A stretch of 26,496 nt of DNA from Podila epigama (taxonomy: Eukaryota; Mortierellomycota; Mortierellomycetes; Mortierellales; Mortierellaceae). Numbering within the stretch: position 1 is the first letter of the stretch; each line of letters opens with the position of its first letter. The position numbers and the translations under genes were made by a program. Location of the stretch: positions 1 through 26,496 of the forward strand of contig JAAAVE010000207.1 of NCBI GenBank assembly GCA_015679605.1. Reading direction: 5' to 3'. Positions 11,820 to 21,100 of this stretch are shown here, in pieces. The notes below the pieces were generated by a model, which saw only the letters and a program-made list of their open reading frames with translations, did no database searches and was not told the origin of the DNA.

Positions 11820-13084
11820 GACTAAAATGAAAATGACTATGAAAAAATGTAAGCGTGTTGGATGTTGGAGAGGAATGCTGAGTTATTATCATCGTTAGAA
11901 CCATCACCATACCAGGATTGTTTGTGAGTTGAGTGATATATGTTGGATGTGTTGACAGGAATGACCTTCTTTCACCACAGACCAGTTATGAGAATACAGG
12001 ATTTGTATGAGAATAATAGTATTTCACCTTCACCCAAGTGCCCAGTGGCAAGGAAATGGCATACCTAAGCTGACTGTGAGGAGCTGACTATGAGGAGTAT
12101 TCTTGTTCAGCGGTTTTGGGTAGTGTTCTCTCAACTCTGAAAACTGAATGAGCAGCGAGCAAGAAAATATTTGTCAGCCAGATTATGTGTTGGCTGCAAG
12201 CTGAGACCAAAGCGATGGATGTTGGAGTATACCTTGAGCGTCAATTGCAGGCGGTATTGACAACGAACCAGAAATGAAGGCAGAGGCAAGAGGAATGGAG
12301 TTGGAGAGGCGAGACGAGGAAAGAGAAAAGAAAGGAGAAGGGAAAAGAGTAAAGGTGATAATCTATTTTCCTTCGTCCAAGTCTATCCTGCGCCATTATA
12401 TTCTCCCATCCCATATCCGACCATACTTTCCCCACGGAGCTTTCGTCGTTGGGTACCTTTATCATCGATTGAGAGCAAAGTAAACAAAGCAAAGTCGACT
12501 TGGGAGTTCTAAGGTTTCCGATCATTCCACCTGTGTAACAACAACAAAAGAATATTTCATGGGTCCTCTTTCAGAAGTGAGGAAGAAAATGGCGAGGGCA
12601 ATGATAGACTATTGTAAGCAGTAAAGACGCTCTGTTGCGTTGATATGCTGAGATTAAGCCATATGTTGTATTTGTTCCTCAAGGATCTCATCCTCCTCTT
12701 CAAGGGACAACACCAAGGGACAACCTCAACGGTTGCTGGAAAAAGGTCAAGGGATAATGAAATATGATTAAGGAATGCTAAGGGTTGCTGGAATGGGCCG
12801 ATATCATCACGTGATCGTAAAATTGTGGTGGTCTGAGTGGCTGAGACACCTGGGTCGAAGTGTCATGGGAGGTGCTATCGAGAGGAGGCGAAGGAAAAAC
12901 TGTTTCGTCTTGTAGAGGCACGGACGGCCCTGAGTCTTCAGAGTTTTGTCCACTCATGGAAAGGAAAAAAAAGCGTTGGTGTGTGTATGTAACTCAATAG
13001 ATGTATAAAAAGGAAAACGACCATGAACTCTGACCCTTTCGACGCTGCTCGGATATCAAGAAAGAAAGGTGCTTTAATTGCTAG

Positions 13085-13300
13085 GAACACAACAACAACA
13101 ATAACAAAAACAACAATAACAACAATAACAAAAACAACAAAAACAACAACAGCGACAGCAACAGCGACAGCAACAAACACAAAAAAAAAGGATACAAAAA
13201 GATAAAAAGGAAAAGAAAAAAAAATGAAGAGACAAAAGAACAAAAGTAAAACAAAAGGACAAAAGGACAACAAAAGGATAAAAGGACAACAAAAAGACTG
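13085..13300. repeat. Imperfect (AAC)n/(AAAG)n simple-sequence tract
   Basis: From 13087 the sequence is built of aac, aat and aaaac triplets, then short gcgaca and gcaaca runs near 13151-13172, then A-rich with aaaagg and aaggacaac units up to about 13300. Neither strand encodes a plausible protein; the long minus-strand frame is only F, L and V repeats. It is probably an expanding microsatellite. Confidence 0.8.
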
Positions 13301-13324
13301 AGCTATAATCACGTGTGTCTTAGT

Positions 13325-13354
13325 GGACGAAGAGTACTTAAGGACTCTTCGTCC
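13325..13354. other. Perfect 11-bp hairpin, possible LTR-like or terminator element
   Basis: ggacgaagagt (13325-13335) and its exact reverse complement actcttcgtcc (13344-13354) are separated by an 8-nt loop. Four bases downstream lies aataaa (13359-13364), followed by a pyrimidine-rich stretch. A stem-loop followed by a polyadenylation hexamer can occur in the R region of a retrotransposon LTR, but I could not define LTR ends, a primer-binding site or a target duplication. The structure is certain; its role is not. Confidence 0.6.
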
Positions 13355-13419
13355 CTGAATAAACAGACCCCTCTCTTTGTTTCGTTATTTCTATTTCCCC
13401 TGGTTAATATTCTCCAAAG

Positions 13420-13575
13420 ACAAAAGGACAACCAAAAAGACAAAAGGACAACCACAAAGACAAAGTGACAACAAAAAACAAAAGAACAGCAGGCAGACAA
13501 AGGATAACAAAAAGACAAAGGGAAAACAAAAAGACAAAGGGACAAGAAAAAAGAAAAAGAAAGGAGAAACAGATT
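13420..13575. repeat. Imperfect ACAAAAAGACAAAGG simple repeat
   Basis: Units such as gacaaaaggacaaccaaaaa and acaaaaagacaaagg recur about ten times with drift. Together with the tract at 13240-13300, which uses the same aaaaggacaac words, they flank the hairpin segment at 13310-13410. The hairpin segment may therefore have been inserted into one continuous simple-repeat tract. Confidence 0.7.
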
Positions 13576-13680
13576 CATAGGAGTACAGGACCGAGTTAAG
13601 GTTTGTGGCTGATAGTGGCTGTCATTGTGGTTACCATGTGGCTGAAAGAATACATCAACCGAGATGAGCTGCAGTTAAAG

Positions 13681-13770
13681 ATAACTGGCTTGTGGCAGCC
13701 AAGCGTTCATAGCGACGTTGCTTTTTGATCCTTCGATGTCAGCTCTCTCAATCCTTGCGTCATTAGAATT
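13681..13770 (+). repeat. 90-bp direct repeat, copy 1
   Basis: This segment matches 14991-15080 in the same orientation with about 9 mismatches in 90 bases. Shared words include cagccaagcgttcatagcga and aatccttg with cattagaatt. The copies are offset by exactly 1310 bases without a gap and bracket the CCCH zinc-finger gene. Identity fades just beyond both ends. No open frame is shared by the copies, so I read it as a non-coding dispersed repeat. Confidence 0.85.
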
Positions 13771-14024
13771 CGAGCTTGACTCGTCGATCCTTTGTTAACT
13801 TGTGTAATATCAATTGTTTTTAAGGGGTATGATTTATTGGCATGCGGCTGAGTCTGGCTTTGGAAGGGATAGATAGGCGAAGACATAAGAGCAGACTATG
13901 GAGATGAAGAATCGATAGGAAATAGGTATGCGCCTTAGGACACCGTTAAAGATGGAGAGGAGATGATGACTGCGCAGATTGTGTGCAATGCACATTCTAA
14001 AATACATTCATTTGGCTTACCTTC

Positions 14025-14378
14025 TTATTTCTTGAGAGGTTCTGCCAACTCGTACAATTGTTGTAAAGCTTTATAAAGCTCCTTGTGTTCGACTACAATA
14101 GGGTTTTGAAGTCTAAACAACTCAGACTGAGGTCCTTTCTCAATGGCTTTAAGTGTTACTTGCCATCCTTGTCCCCAATTCTCATAGGATCCAAATGCTT
14201 CGAACCGACCCACATACTTGATAACAATAAACTCCTCAAATGGATGACCAGCAGATCCGTACCATCCAGGATGTCCTACTATTTTACGTGCTAAATCTGT
14301 GATGGGGTCGTGTACAAATTTGCATCCGTAACGTCTTTTACATTCTCCTTTCATGTAATCTCTGCAAAGTCTGTCCAT
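14025..14378 (-). CDS. Small single CCCH zinc-finger protein
   Basis: A complete 117-residue frame from ATG (14378) to TAA. Near the N-terminus it has a C-x7-C-x5-C-x3-H zinc finger with ligands C5, C13, C19 and H23 and the typical GC-F-H spacing. Such fingers usually bind single-stranded, often AU-rich, RNA and occur in mRNA decay and splicing factors. The remaining ~94 residues have an aromatic-rich segment (GSYENWGQGWQVTLK) and a C-terminal helix rich in Leu, Glu and Lys; I do not recognise this part. No signal peptide or membrane segment is seen. It lies alone between the two NLR genes inside a pair of direct repeats, so it may have been carried here. It could be a full small gene or the first exon of a longer one, though no splice donor is obvious near the stop. 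Confidence 0.68.
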   Translation of the reverse strand: MDRLCRDYMKGECKRRYGCKFVHDPITDLARKIVGHPGWYGSAGHPFEEFIVIKYVGRFEAFGSYENWGQGWQVTLKAIEKGPQSELFRLQNPIVVEHKELYKALQQLYELAEPLKK

Positions 14379-14990
14379 GATACTTTGACCTTCTAAGCTT
14401 GATAGAGTGGATATTTGAGATGTATCAACAATCTAGTTAGGGTAAGGGCTATTGCATATAGGGTCTCTCCATAACATATCTGTCCACGTTGAGGGTTGTA
14501 TATTAGAGAACCTGTTTAGCTTGTAAGGGATAGAAATCCCGACAAATCAAGTATTTCAGAGGCAGACTAACCTTTTTCAAGGCAGGGTTGGGATTCAGAA
14601 TGCAAAGTGGTTACAAAGAAAATAGGAGATGGCTTTAAGGGTGAGTATTATTCATGTTGCCTTGGAGCCATGAGTTTTATATATGAGCATTAGTGTGGCA
14701 GTGCAATAGAGATTTCTCATGTACTGTATAATCGATCTTGCCAAGAGTCAACCAAACTACACAGGGCAAACAAGACGCAATGGTGCAGCTTGGCGCTGTG
14801 CCTTCACCATGGTTTGCCTGCAGCATCACATGCCTCTTTTATCAGAGGACCCGTGAAATCTTCTTTTGCTAATGTTGCACAAACCAATGAGGTTATGCAC
14901 CCCTTGAAATATCCCTCCTTTACCGACCTTCCTTGTGCGGCACTCGAACCCTGCTGTTATGACTGCATACACCTCAGTTGATGTAACTTG

Positions 14991-15080
14991 ATAGCTGGCT
15001 TGTAGCAGCCAAGCGTTCATAGCGACGTTACTTTTTGATCTTTCAAAGTCGGCTCTTTCAATCCTTGCTTCATTAGAATT
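14991..15080 (+). repeat. 90-bp direct repeat, copy 2
   Basis: Second copy of the repeat at 13681-13770, about 90 percent identical, same orientation. The mismatches are scattered single bases, plus a small cluster at cttcgatgtc against tttcaaagtc, so the duplication is not very recent. Confidence 0.85.
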
Positions 15081-16226
15081 CCAGATCGCATTGTCAGTGA
15101 TTTGTTGGCGTAAGCCACAATGAAATCTACCTAGCCATGAGTTGGTCGAGAAGAGTCGACCGATCACTTGCAATGTTCCACAAGGAAAATAGGATGAACA
15201 ATCATCAGACAACAACGAGAATTGCACGCTCTTGAACTTTAATTACGCCATCAGACTAACTGAAAGCAGTTAAGGGTCAGGGACTTGCCATGCGTAATAA
15301 CCATTCACCCATGAAGTCCATCTGAGCCGTCGCTTTTCCATCTTTTCCTCCACGTCTGCAATCCCATCACAGCCCTCTTCCATTACACTTCTCCATCGGT
15401 GCCGGCACCTCTCCAACCTTGTGGATCGCCATTTCACCTCATACATTCCATCCATCACATAATTTTCTTCACTCAAAAAAAGAGAAACAGACCGCTGAGA
15501 ATACCACAACTCTAACACCGACCTCACCAAGGAGTATGATCTGGATAGCAACTGCAATACCGCGGCATTGGTTCTGACAGCCTTCGCATTACTATGTACT
15601 AATAATTCATTATTCTGTGTTTCACCGCTTCCTTCGAGACAGGACCATCTCAGACCACTTCAGACCACTTCAGATCACTTTAGACCCTGTCTTCTGTTTG
15701 ACAGTTCTAAACGCTGCAGCAAGGGGGCAAAGAAGAAGATTCATCGAACGCTTCAATCGGTATGTTTATCAACGGGGCGGAGAGCAGACATATGCATCTC
15801 TGACCCTTCGCGTAGAGTGTGCATATGTGGGTGTGTGAGATGGTTAAATACGAAAGCTATGGTTAAAGTAATTGTAATCCAAGCAAGAGGCCTGGGTCAA
15901 TCGAAGTGAATAGGAGCTTTGTTCCCAATTCTCATATTCTTTCGTCCTCTTTCTTCATAGTTCATTTCTCTCTAAAAATTCAGTCACATAATTATTTCCA
16001 CAGAAACCGCAAACCATCACGCAAGAACCTACGCAAAGGCTACTACCAGGTAAACATCGTCGATACATCCCTTGTCGTTTGTGGCAGAGATTCCCAGAGT
16101 CATAATACTTAAATATGCGTTCATTGTAGGAAAATATACATCAGTGCTCTTCTAGACTATCTGAGCAACGCGCCGCCATACTAGTCAACAATATTTTCTA
16201 TTCATCAGCACTCTCAAACGCAACAA

Positions 16227-16446
16227 GTAAGTCATCCGGCTACAACATGCTACTGCTGTACATCCATGCCCTGCAATGATTTTGGAAGAGAGACAGAATT
16301 ATTAGGAGTGTTGAGGATTACAGCAGTGATTCAGCTGTGATGCAGTACATTACTACAAGAAAGGAGTTATAGAAGAGAAGCGACCAAGAGTATTATGCAT
16401 CCCTACTATACTGCAACGCTTGCTAATGATCACTTTGCTCTCATAG
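16227..16446 (+). other. Possible 5' UTR intron of NLR2
   Basis: A consensus donor (caacaa then GTAAGT at 16227) is followed 220 bases on by an acceptor with a pyrimidine run (ctttgctctcatAG, ending 16446), 13 bases before the NLR2 start codon at 16460. Splicing would join a 5' leader to the start region. At 220 nt it is longer than the other introns in the window (70-113 nt), so this is only a proposal. Confidence 0.35.
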
Positions 16447-16459
16447 AAGGCGCGCAAAT

Positions 16460-16539
16460 ATGACAACCTCCGAAGACAAAAAATCGCCTACCAATCCACA
16501 CTCAGTCGCACTTTATTCTACTCAATCAGGACAAGTATA
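16460..16539 (+). pseudogene. NLR2 N-terminal coding fragment cut off by the Tc1 insertion
   Basis: An ATG at 16460 opens 26 codons without a stop, up to the TA target site at 16538-16539. If the transposon and one copy of the duplicated TA are left out, the frame passes straight into the NLR2 frame: GTA, then TA plus T of 18119, then ATG at 18120. This continuity suggests that the original NLR2 start was here and that the insertion split its first exon after codon 26. The fragment is short, hydrophilic and Ser/Thr-rich, with no motif of its own, so chance continuity cannot be fully excluded. Confidence 0.6.
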
Positions 16540-16816
16540 CAGTATGGTGCAAAATTGAGTCAATGTTTGCATTTTTTTCAAACTTTCGCTTACCGTGCGC
16601 TTCAGGATAAAGCTACCCTCTTGGTTGTTTTGCATCCGACACCGCTGCCAATGGTGTGCTCAGGCGCCAAGTTTGGGACGTCTCTCTTGCGTCATCGTTG
16701 CGTGGCGAAAAAACAAAAAAAAGTGATCATTGGTTCAATTTTGACGCCTTGGTTTTTTTCATAAGAGACTTGTGTGTTAGCGCATGATTTGCATGTAATC
16801 TCGTTTCTTTATTTTC
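16540..16816 (+). repeat. Left terminal inverted repeat of the Tc1-like element
   Basis: Pairs with 17836-18116. The outer ~30 bases differ from the right end at a single position (agtatgg against agtacgg). Further differences are scattered single bases and small indels near the inner edge, where A/T runs vary. Long repeats of this kind, rather than the ~30-50 bp of classical Tc1, occur in several Tc1 subgroups (IR/DR-like or long-TIR elements). Confidence 0.9.
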
Positions 16817-16876
16817 TTTTGCTCTTTTTCGTATCACTCCATCCTCTTTCCTTGATTCTTATGCCAACTCGAACAC

Positions 16877-17820
16877 ATGAAGCCCTTACCACAAACCACA
16901 GTCAAGCGAGCCATTGAACTCATGAAGGAAAGAGCCAGTACTCGAGATATCGCACAGGAACTCAAGATCTCACAAACCTCCGCCAATCGAATCCGGAGGG
17001 CAAACAAAGAGAATATGCCTGTGAATGCTGCAGGGCGTCCACCCAAGCTCCCAACAACGACAGTTCAGCATCTCAAGCTTGGTCTTAAGAGAGGTGTTCT
17101 TCGTTCCGCCGTTGATGCACAGAATGAAGCCAACAAGGATCTCTCATCTTCTGTTTCAGTGTCAACAGTTAGGCGCAGCCTTAGAAAGGCTGGATTGATT
17201 GCCAAAAAGATTGTCAAGCGTCCGGCTCTAAAACGCAAGCACATCCATGCTCGTCTGCGCTTCGTGCAACAGTATGCTGAATGGACAGAGGACGATTGGA
17301 AGAATATGGTGTTTACGGATGAGTGCAAGATTAACCGCTTTGACTCCGATGGCATCAAGTATATATGGGATGACGCTCCAGACAAGCTAACAAGTCGAGC
17401 CGTCCAAGGTACAGTCAAGTATGGCGGTGGTGGGGTCACCATGGATCTTAGATGAGGATCTTACTCTATCGGCTAACGAATGGGGTGTTGCCAAAGACGA
17501 ACTCATCTTTCAGCATGACAACGATCCCAAGCACACATCCAAAATGACCAAAGCCTATCTGAGGAACCATCACATTAGTGAGGAGGAGGGTACGTTATTA
17601 TCCTGGCCATCGCAATCGCTTGATATGAATCCCATTGAGCATCTGTGGGCGCATTTGAAGAGACGCCTTGCCCTCTACCCAAATCCGCCATCAACTGTGG
17701 GAGCGAATCGCACGTGAATGGTATTCAATTCCCAACGAGAAGTGTCGGTTGTTGATCCTGAGTATGCCCAACAGAATCAAAGCTCTCGCAAAGGCGAAGG
17801 GTAGAAACACAAAGTATTAA
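16877..17820 (+). pseudogene. Tc1-like transposase, broken by an internal deletion and a second frameshift
   Basis: Residues 1-45 form a helix-turn-helix that would bind the inverted repeat, followed by the AT-hook-like GRPPK and a second HTH. The first catalytic Asp is D148 (VFTDE). The frame then ends in TGA at 17453-17455, just after KYGGGGVTM, where family members continue with a WGC-type strand and about 25 further residues. Coding resumes in another frame at ILDEDL (about 17448) and gives the second Asp (QHDNDPKHTS) and the Glu (LDMNPIEHLW). A second frame change near 17690, at a ccatcaac word, precedes the C-terminal part ending GRNTKY and TAA (17818-17820). Two lesions make it non-functional. 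Residues between the second Asp and the Glu number 39 rather than the usual 34. Confidence 0.9.
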
Positions 17821-17835
17821 TGATCTAACTGTGAT

Positions 17836-18116
17836 GAAAATAAAAGAAACGAGTTATTTACATGCAAATCATGCGCTAACACACAAGTCTCTTATGAAAA
17901 AAACCAAGGCGTCAAAATTGAACCAATGGTCACTTTTTTTTGTTTTTTCGCCACGCAACGATGACGCAAGAGAGACGTCCCAAACTTGGCGCCTGAGCAC
18001 ACCATTGGCAGCGGTGTCGGATGCAAAACAACCGAGAGGGTAGCTTTATCCTGAAGCGCACGGTAAGCGGAAGTTTGAAAAAAATGCAAACATTGACTCA
18101 ATTTTGCACCGTACTG
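17836..18116 (-). repeat. Right terminal inverted repeat of the Tc1-like element
   Basis: Reverse complement of 16540-16816 with a few substitutions. An ATG inside it (18021) is in frame with NLR2 and would add 33 transposon-derived residues if used as a start. These residues are TIR sequence, not part of the original receptor. Confidence 0.9.
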
Positions 18117-18119
18117 TAT

Positions 18120-21100
18120 ATGAAAGAATCTCGTTTTACACAACTTGAACAGGCGATCAGGAAGCTCTTTCAATCGCCCGTCGCAAAGGAGGAACGCACG
18201 CTGTCTAATGCACTCGCCGCCATCCAATTCGGGACGATTGAGATGTCTGTCCCTCAGGATGATCAAAGCTTAACCACATCAGTCTCCACTGGCCCCTGTA
18301 CCGTATTACCGCCCGCATCTCATACTCTTCAAAACTGGCCGCGTATTTTTCCTAAGAACATCGCCGCGCCTTTGCTCCCGAGTACTCTGCCTCCTCTTGG
18401 CACTCGCCTAGAGACGACGGTGCAATTAGCTCACTGCAACAATTTACTCCACACTCACTTGTCGCCTTCTTTGGCCGCTATAAGCTTCTCGACATCTCTG
18501 GATCCATCGCAGCAGTCTATTGTCAACGCCATTCATCAGGATCCAGAAGAGCAGCAACGTATCCGTGACTTGACGATCGGGGTCATCGAAGAGTTTATCG
18601 CGAACAGTCTCCAGACCTCCGAAGAAATTGCAGAGGTCATCCTTCTCGGTAGTTCACTTAACCAAGAGTATTATCGCAAGCTACTTAGCTGCTTTATCGC
18701 CAAATTTGAGACCTCAAGAATTCTAGACGCCGACTTGCTTCAAGGGCTTGTCCAACTCATTCAGTCTGCAAGTCCGGATTACCTCCAGCCTGATGATCTT
18801 GTCCGCATCTTATGTGTCCTTCGGATTCGTCTGCAAGATACCCATCAGCAAACAGCCAAGCATTCTTACTACTTGATACTCGCACTTTCTCGACTACTCG
18901 ACGTCATGGTTGAGGGTAAGGTCCAGGATCTGAGACGTGTCATAGATCATGAGCCTCTGCTGGAGCTGTTGGGCCAGTTGACGAGAAGCCCTGATCCATA
19001 CCTCAAGCACCAAGCAACATACGCCTTCCAAGGGCTGCTCCACATACCCAACGATGAAACTCGTCGTCAATATATGGTGCGACAAGCAGAGAGGATTACC
19101 ATGGGTCTTCTTGGAGTTGCTAGCGTTTGCAAGCTGGATCTCGGCCAGCTCAAGAATGGTGTCGATCATCTTTATAAGGCGGCCGGAGATGCCCACGAGG
19201 TTGGTACCAAAATAGTCAATGGAGCTCAGTCTCTGCTCGGAAGCGGCGAGGACATCATTGCGAGTGTTAAGGGAAGCATTTTTTCTGGAGGGAAAGGACT
19301 TTGGTACGCGGCGTTGCGTGAAGCCCAAGAGCATGTTCGGAACGGACGACTGGCGAATTTTAATCGCTTTGTCTTCGAGGCTCCTTGCCATCGAGATGTT
19401 GAGTTTCAATGGGGCGTGCGCCAGCTGCTTGGACAGATGACGATGGATGTTCGATGGGAGGTCAAGATTCGCCAGCATGCCGTTGACCTTCTTGTTGAGC
19501 TGTATAGGAACGTAGACGTTGGCTACTCGGACAAGGATATCAACACATGGGTTTTGCACTTCTTGCGCCAGATTATTCACTTGCAGGACCAAGCCATCGC
19601 AGATTACGCCCAGGCAGCTCTTGAAGGTCTGGAAGTGGAAGACAATGCAGACAAGCAGAGCCGTTTTCACCCCACCACGGCTGGTTCTTTCAACTTTATT
19701 CCATTGCAGACCCATCTGCCAGTGCCAACGTCTTCGCCATTGCTTGGTCGGGTTTTGGACATTCCCGAGACCGAATATGCAATTCACAGACTGAGAGCTC
19801 AGCGAATGAAGGAGCGGAAATATACCCTATATATTCCATTGTTAGCTAGGACCACCCTCCAGTCTTCTGATGGCACCTTGTTCCCGCTGATGAAGAAAGC
19901 ACTTGCATTCCTAGCAGGACCTGGACAAGTTCTCTTACTACTGGGCGATTCGGGAGGAGGAAAATCGACATTCAGCTTTCAGTTAGAATACGCCCTTTGG
20001 AAGGACTACAAGCGAGGTGGGCCGATTCCTTTGTATGTCAATCTTCCTGCCATTGAAAATCCTCAGCGCAACGTGATCGACAAACAGTTGCAGCAACTTC
20101 GCATTTTCTCCAACGTGCAGATCCAGGAGCTCAGACAGAGCCGACAGTTTATAGTCATTTGCGACGGATATGACGAGAGTCGGCTCAACAAGAATCTATA
20201 CGACACCAATTATCTCAATAAGACTGAACAGTGGAGAGCCAAAATGGTTATCAGTTGTCGCAGCCAGTATCTAAACCTAGATTACCGCTCTCGCTTCCAG
20301 CCAACAGGCGATCGACACCAACAAGCCAACCCAGATCTTTATCAGGAATTAGTCATCGCGTCGTTTTCGAAAACCCAGATCGAGCAGTATATCGAGCAGT
20401 ATGTCGATCAGCAGCAGGTCAGGAATGCGCTTTCGCATATCGTCCACCCTACGAAGTCGAGTTGGTCGTCCAAGGATTATATCGAAAAGATGGTCGAGAT
20501 TCCCAAGATGATTGAGTTGGTCTCCAATCCCTTTCTTCTGACTCTGGCCCTAAGGACTTTGCCTAGACTAATCTGTTCCAAAGAAGACTTGTCCGATGTT
20601 CGACTCTCCCGTGTTGAGCTTTATGATGATTTCATCAAGCAATGGCTGGAGACCAACAAGCTGCGACTAGCGGGAAGCACACTTTCGGCTGAAGAGCAAG
20701 CGGCATTTGATGACTTACTCGCGGCAGACTTTTTTCAACAAGGACTGAAGTACCAGAAAGATCTTGCTGCCGCCATCTTTCAGCATCAAGGTGGAGCTCC
20801 AGTGGTAGAATACAGACATCTTAGAGAGAATCGGATATGGAAGACACCGTTCTTCGCCACGGATGCTATGACCACCATCCTTCGAGAATCCAGCCCGCTG
20901 ACTCGTTCTGGCAATCAGTTCCGATTTATTCACCGGTCGATTCTGGAATACTTGTGCTCCCGCGCAATGTCTGACCCCGTCGATATTTATCAACTGTCAG
21001 AAGAGATCGAGTCTTCCTTCACCGAGCTTAGCGAATCTTTTGTTGTTCATCCTTTGAATCAGATGAGTATTGTCGGAGAGCCGTCGATCGTCCAGTTTTT

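Larger units (their letters stand above)
11820..14024. other. Intergenic region upstream of NLR1, no gene seen
   Basis: About 2.2 kb lies between the NLR1 start and the stop of the CCCH gene, both on the minus strand, so the NLR1 promoter should lie in the part near 11820-12500. Positions 12260-12350 are purine-rich. A palindromic atcacgtgat (E-box-like) lies near 12807-12816, and a second cacgtg near 13311. The rest is simple repeat (13085-13300 and 13420-13575) with one strong hairpin at 13325-13354. I found no supportable coding region or RNA gene. Confidence 0.45.
14379..16459. other. Intergenic region between CCCH gene and NLR2, no firm gene
   Basis: About 2.1 kb that should contain the promoter of the CCCH gene (just above 14378) and that of NLR2 (below 16460). 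It holds the second direct-repeat copy (14991-15080) and a short 10-bp tandem repeat near 15650-15690 (cagaccactt, about four copies). Frames of 95-133 codons on the minus strand (14826-15227 and 15270-15557) show no motif, and the first overlaps the non-coding repeat. I see no tRNA or other RNA gene. Confidence 0.45.
16540..18116 (+). mobile_element. Tc1-like DNA transposon with about 280-bp inverted repeats
   Basis: The 1577-bp element begins with cagtatggtgcaaaattgag and ends with the reverse complement of cagtacggtgcaaaattgag. It is flanked by TA at 16538-16539 and 18117-18118, the target duplication expected of Tc1/mariner elements. The terminal inverted repeats are about 16540-16816 and 17836-18116 and differ at only a few positions, indicating a young insertion. 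Inside is a broken transposase gene. The element lies in the same orientation as NLR2 and within its first coding exon. A mobilising enzyme would have to come from an intact relative elsewhere. Confidence 0.93.

Noticed and set aside
12938-13312. 124-codon minus-strand ORF resembling a multi-pass membrane protein
   Set aside because: It consists of F, L and V runs produced by the AAC/AAAG simple repeat on the other strand.
14930-14960. gggttcgag on the minus strand, like a tRNA T-loop
   Set aside because: The flanking bases do not form a T-stem and no acceptor, D or anticodon arms can be placed upstream.
14826-15227. 133-codon minus-strand ORF
   Set aside because: It overlaps the direct-repeat copy at 14991-15080, whose other copy is not open in the same frame, and contains no motif.
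15270-15557. 95-codon minus-strand ORF
   Set aside because: Charged but motif-free and short; no neighbouring exon or conserved pattern supports it.
18021-18119. Upstream extension of NLR2 to ATG 18021 as the native start
   Set aside because: These 33 codons are transposon inverted-repeat sequence (the same sequence is present inverted at the left end), so they cannot be the ancestral N-terminus.
18894-19787. 297-codon minus-strand ORF
   Set aside because: It lies wholly antisense to the conserved helical domain of NLR2 and has no recognisable motif.
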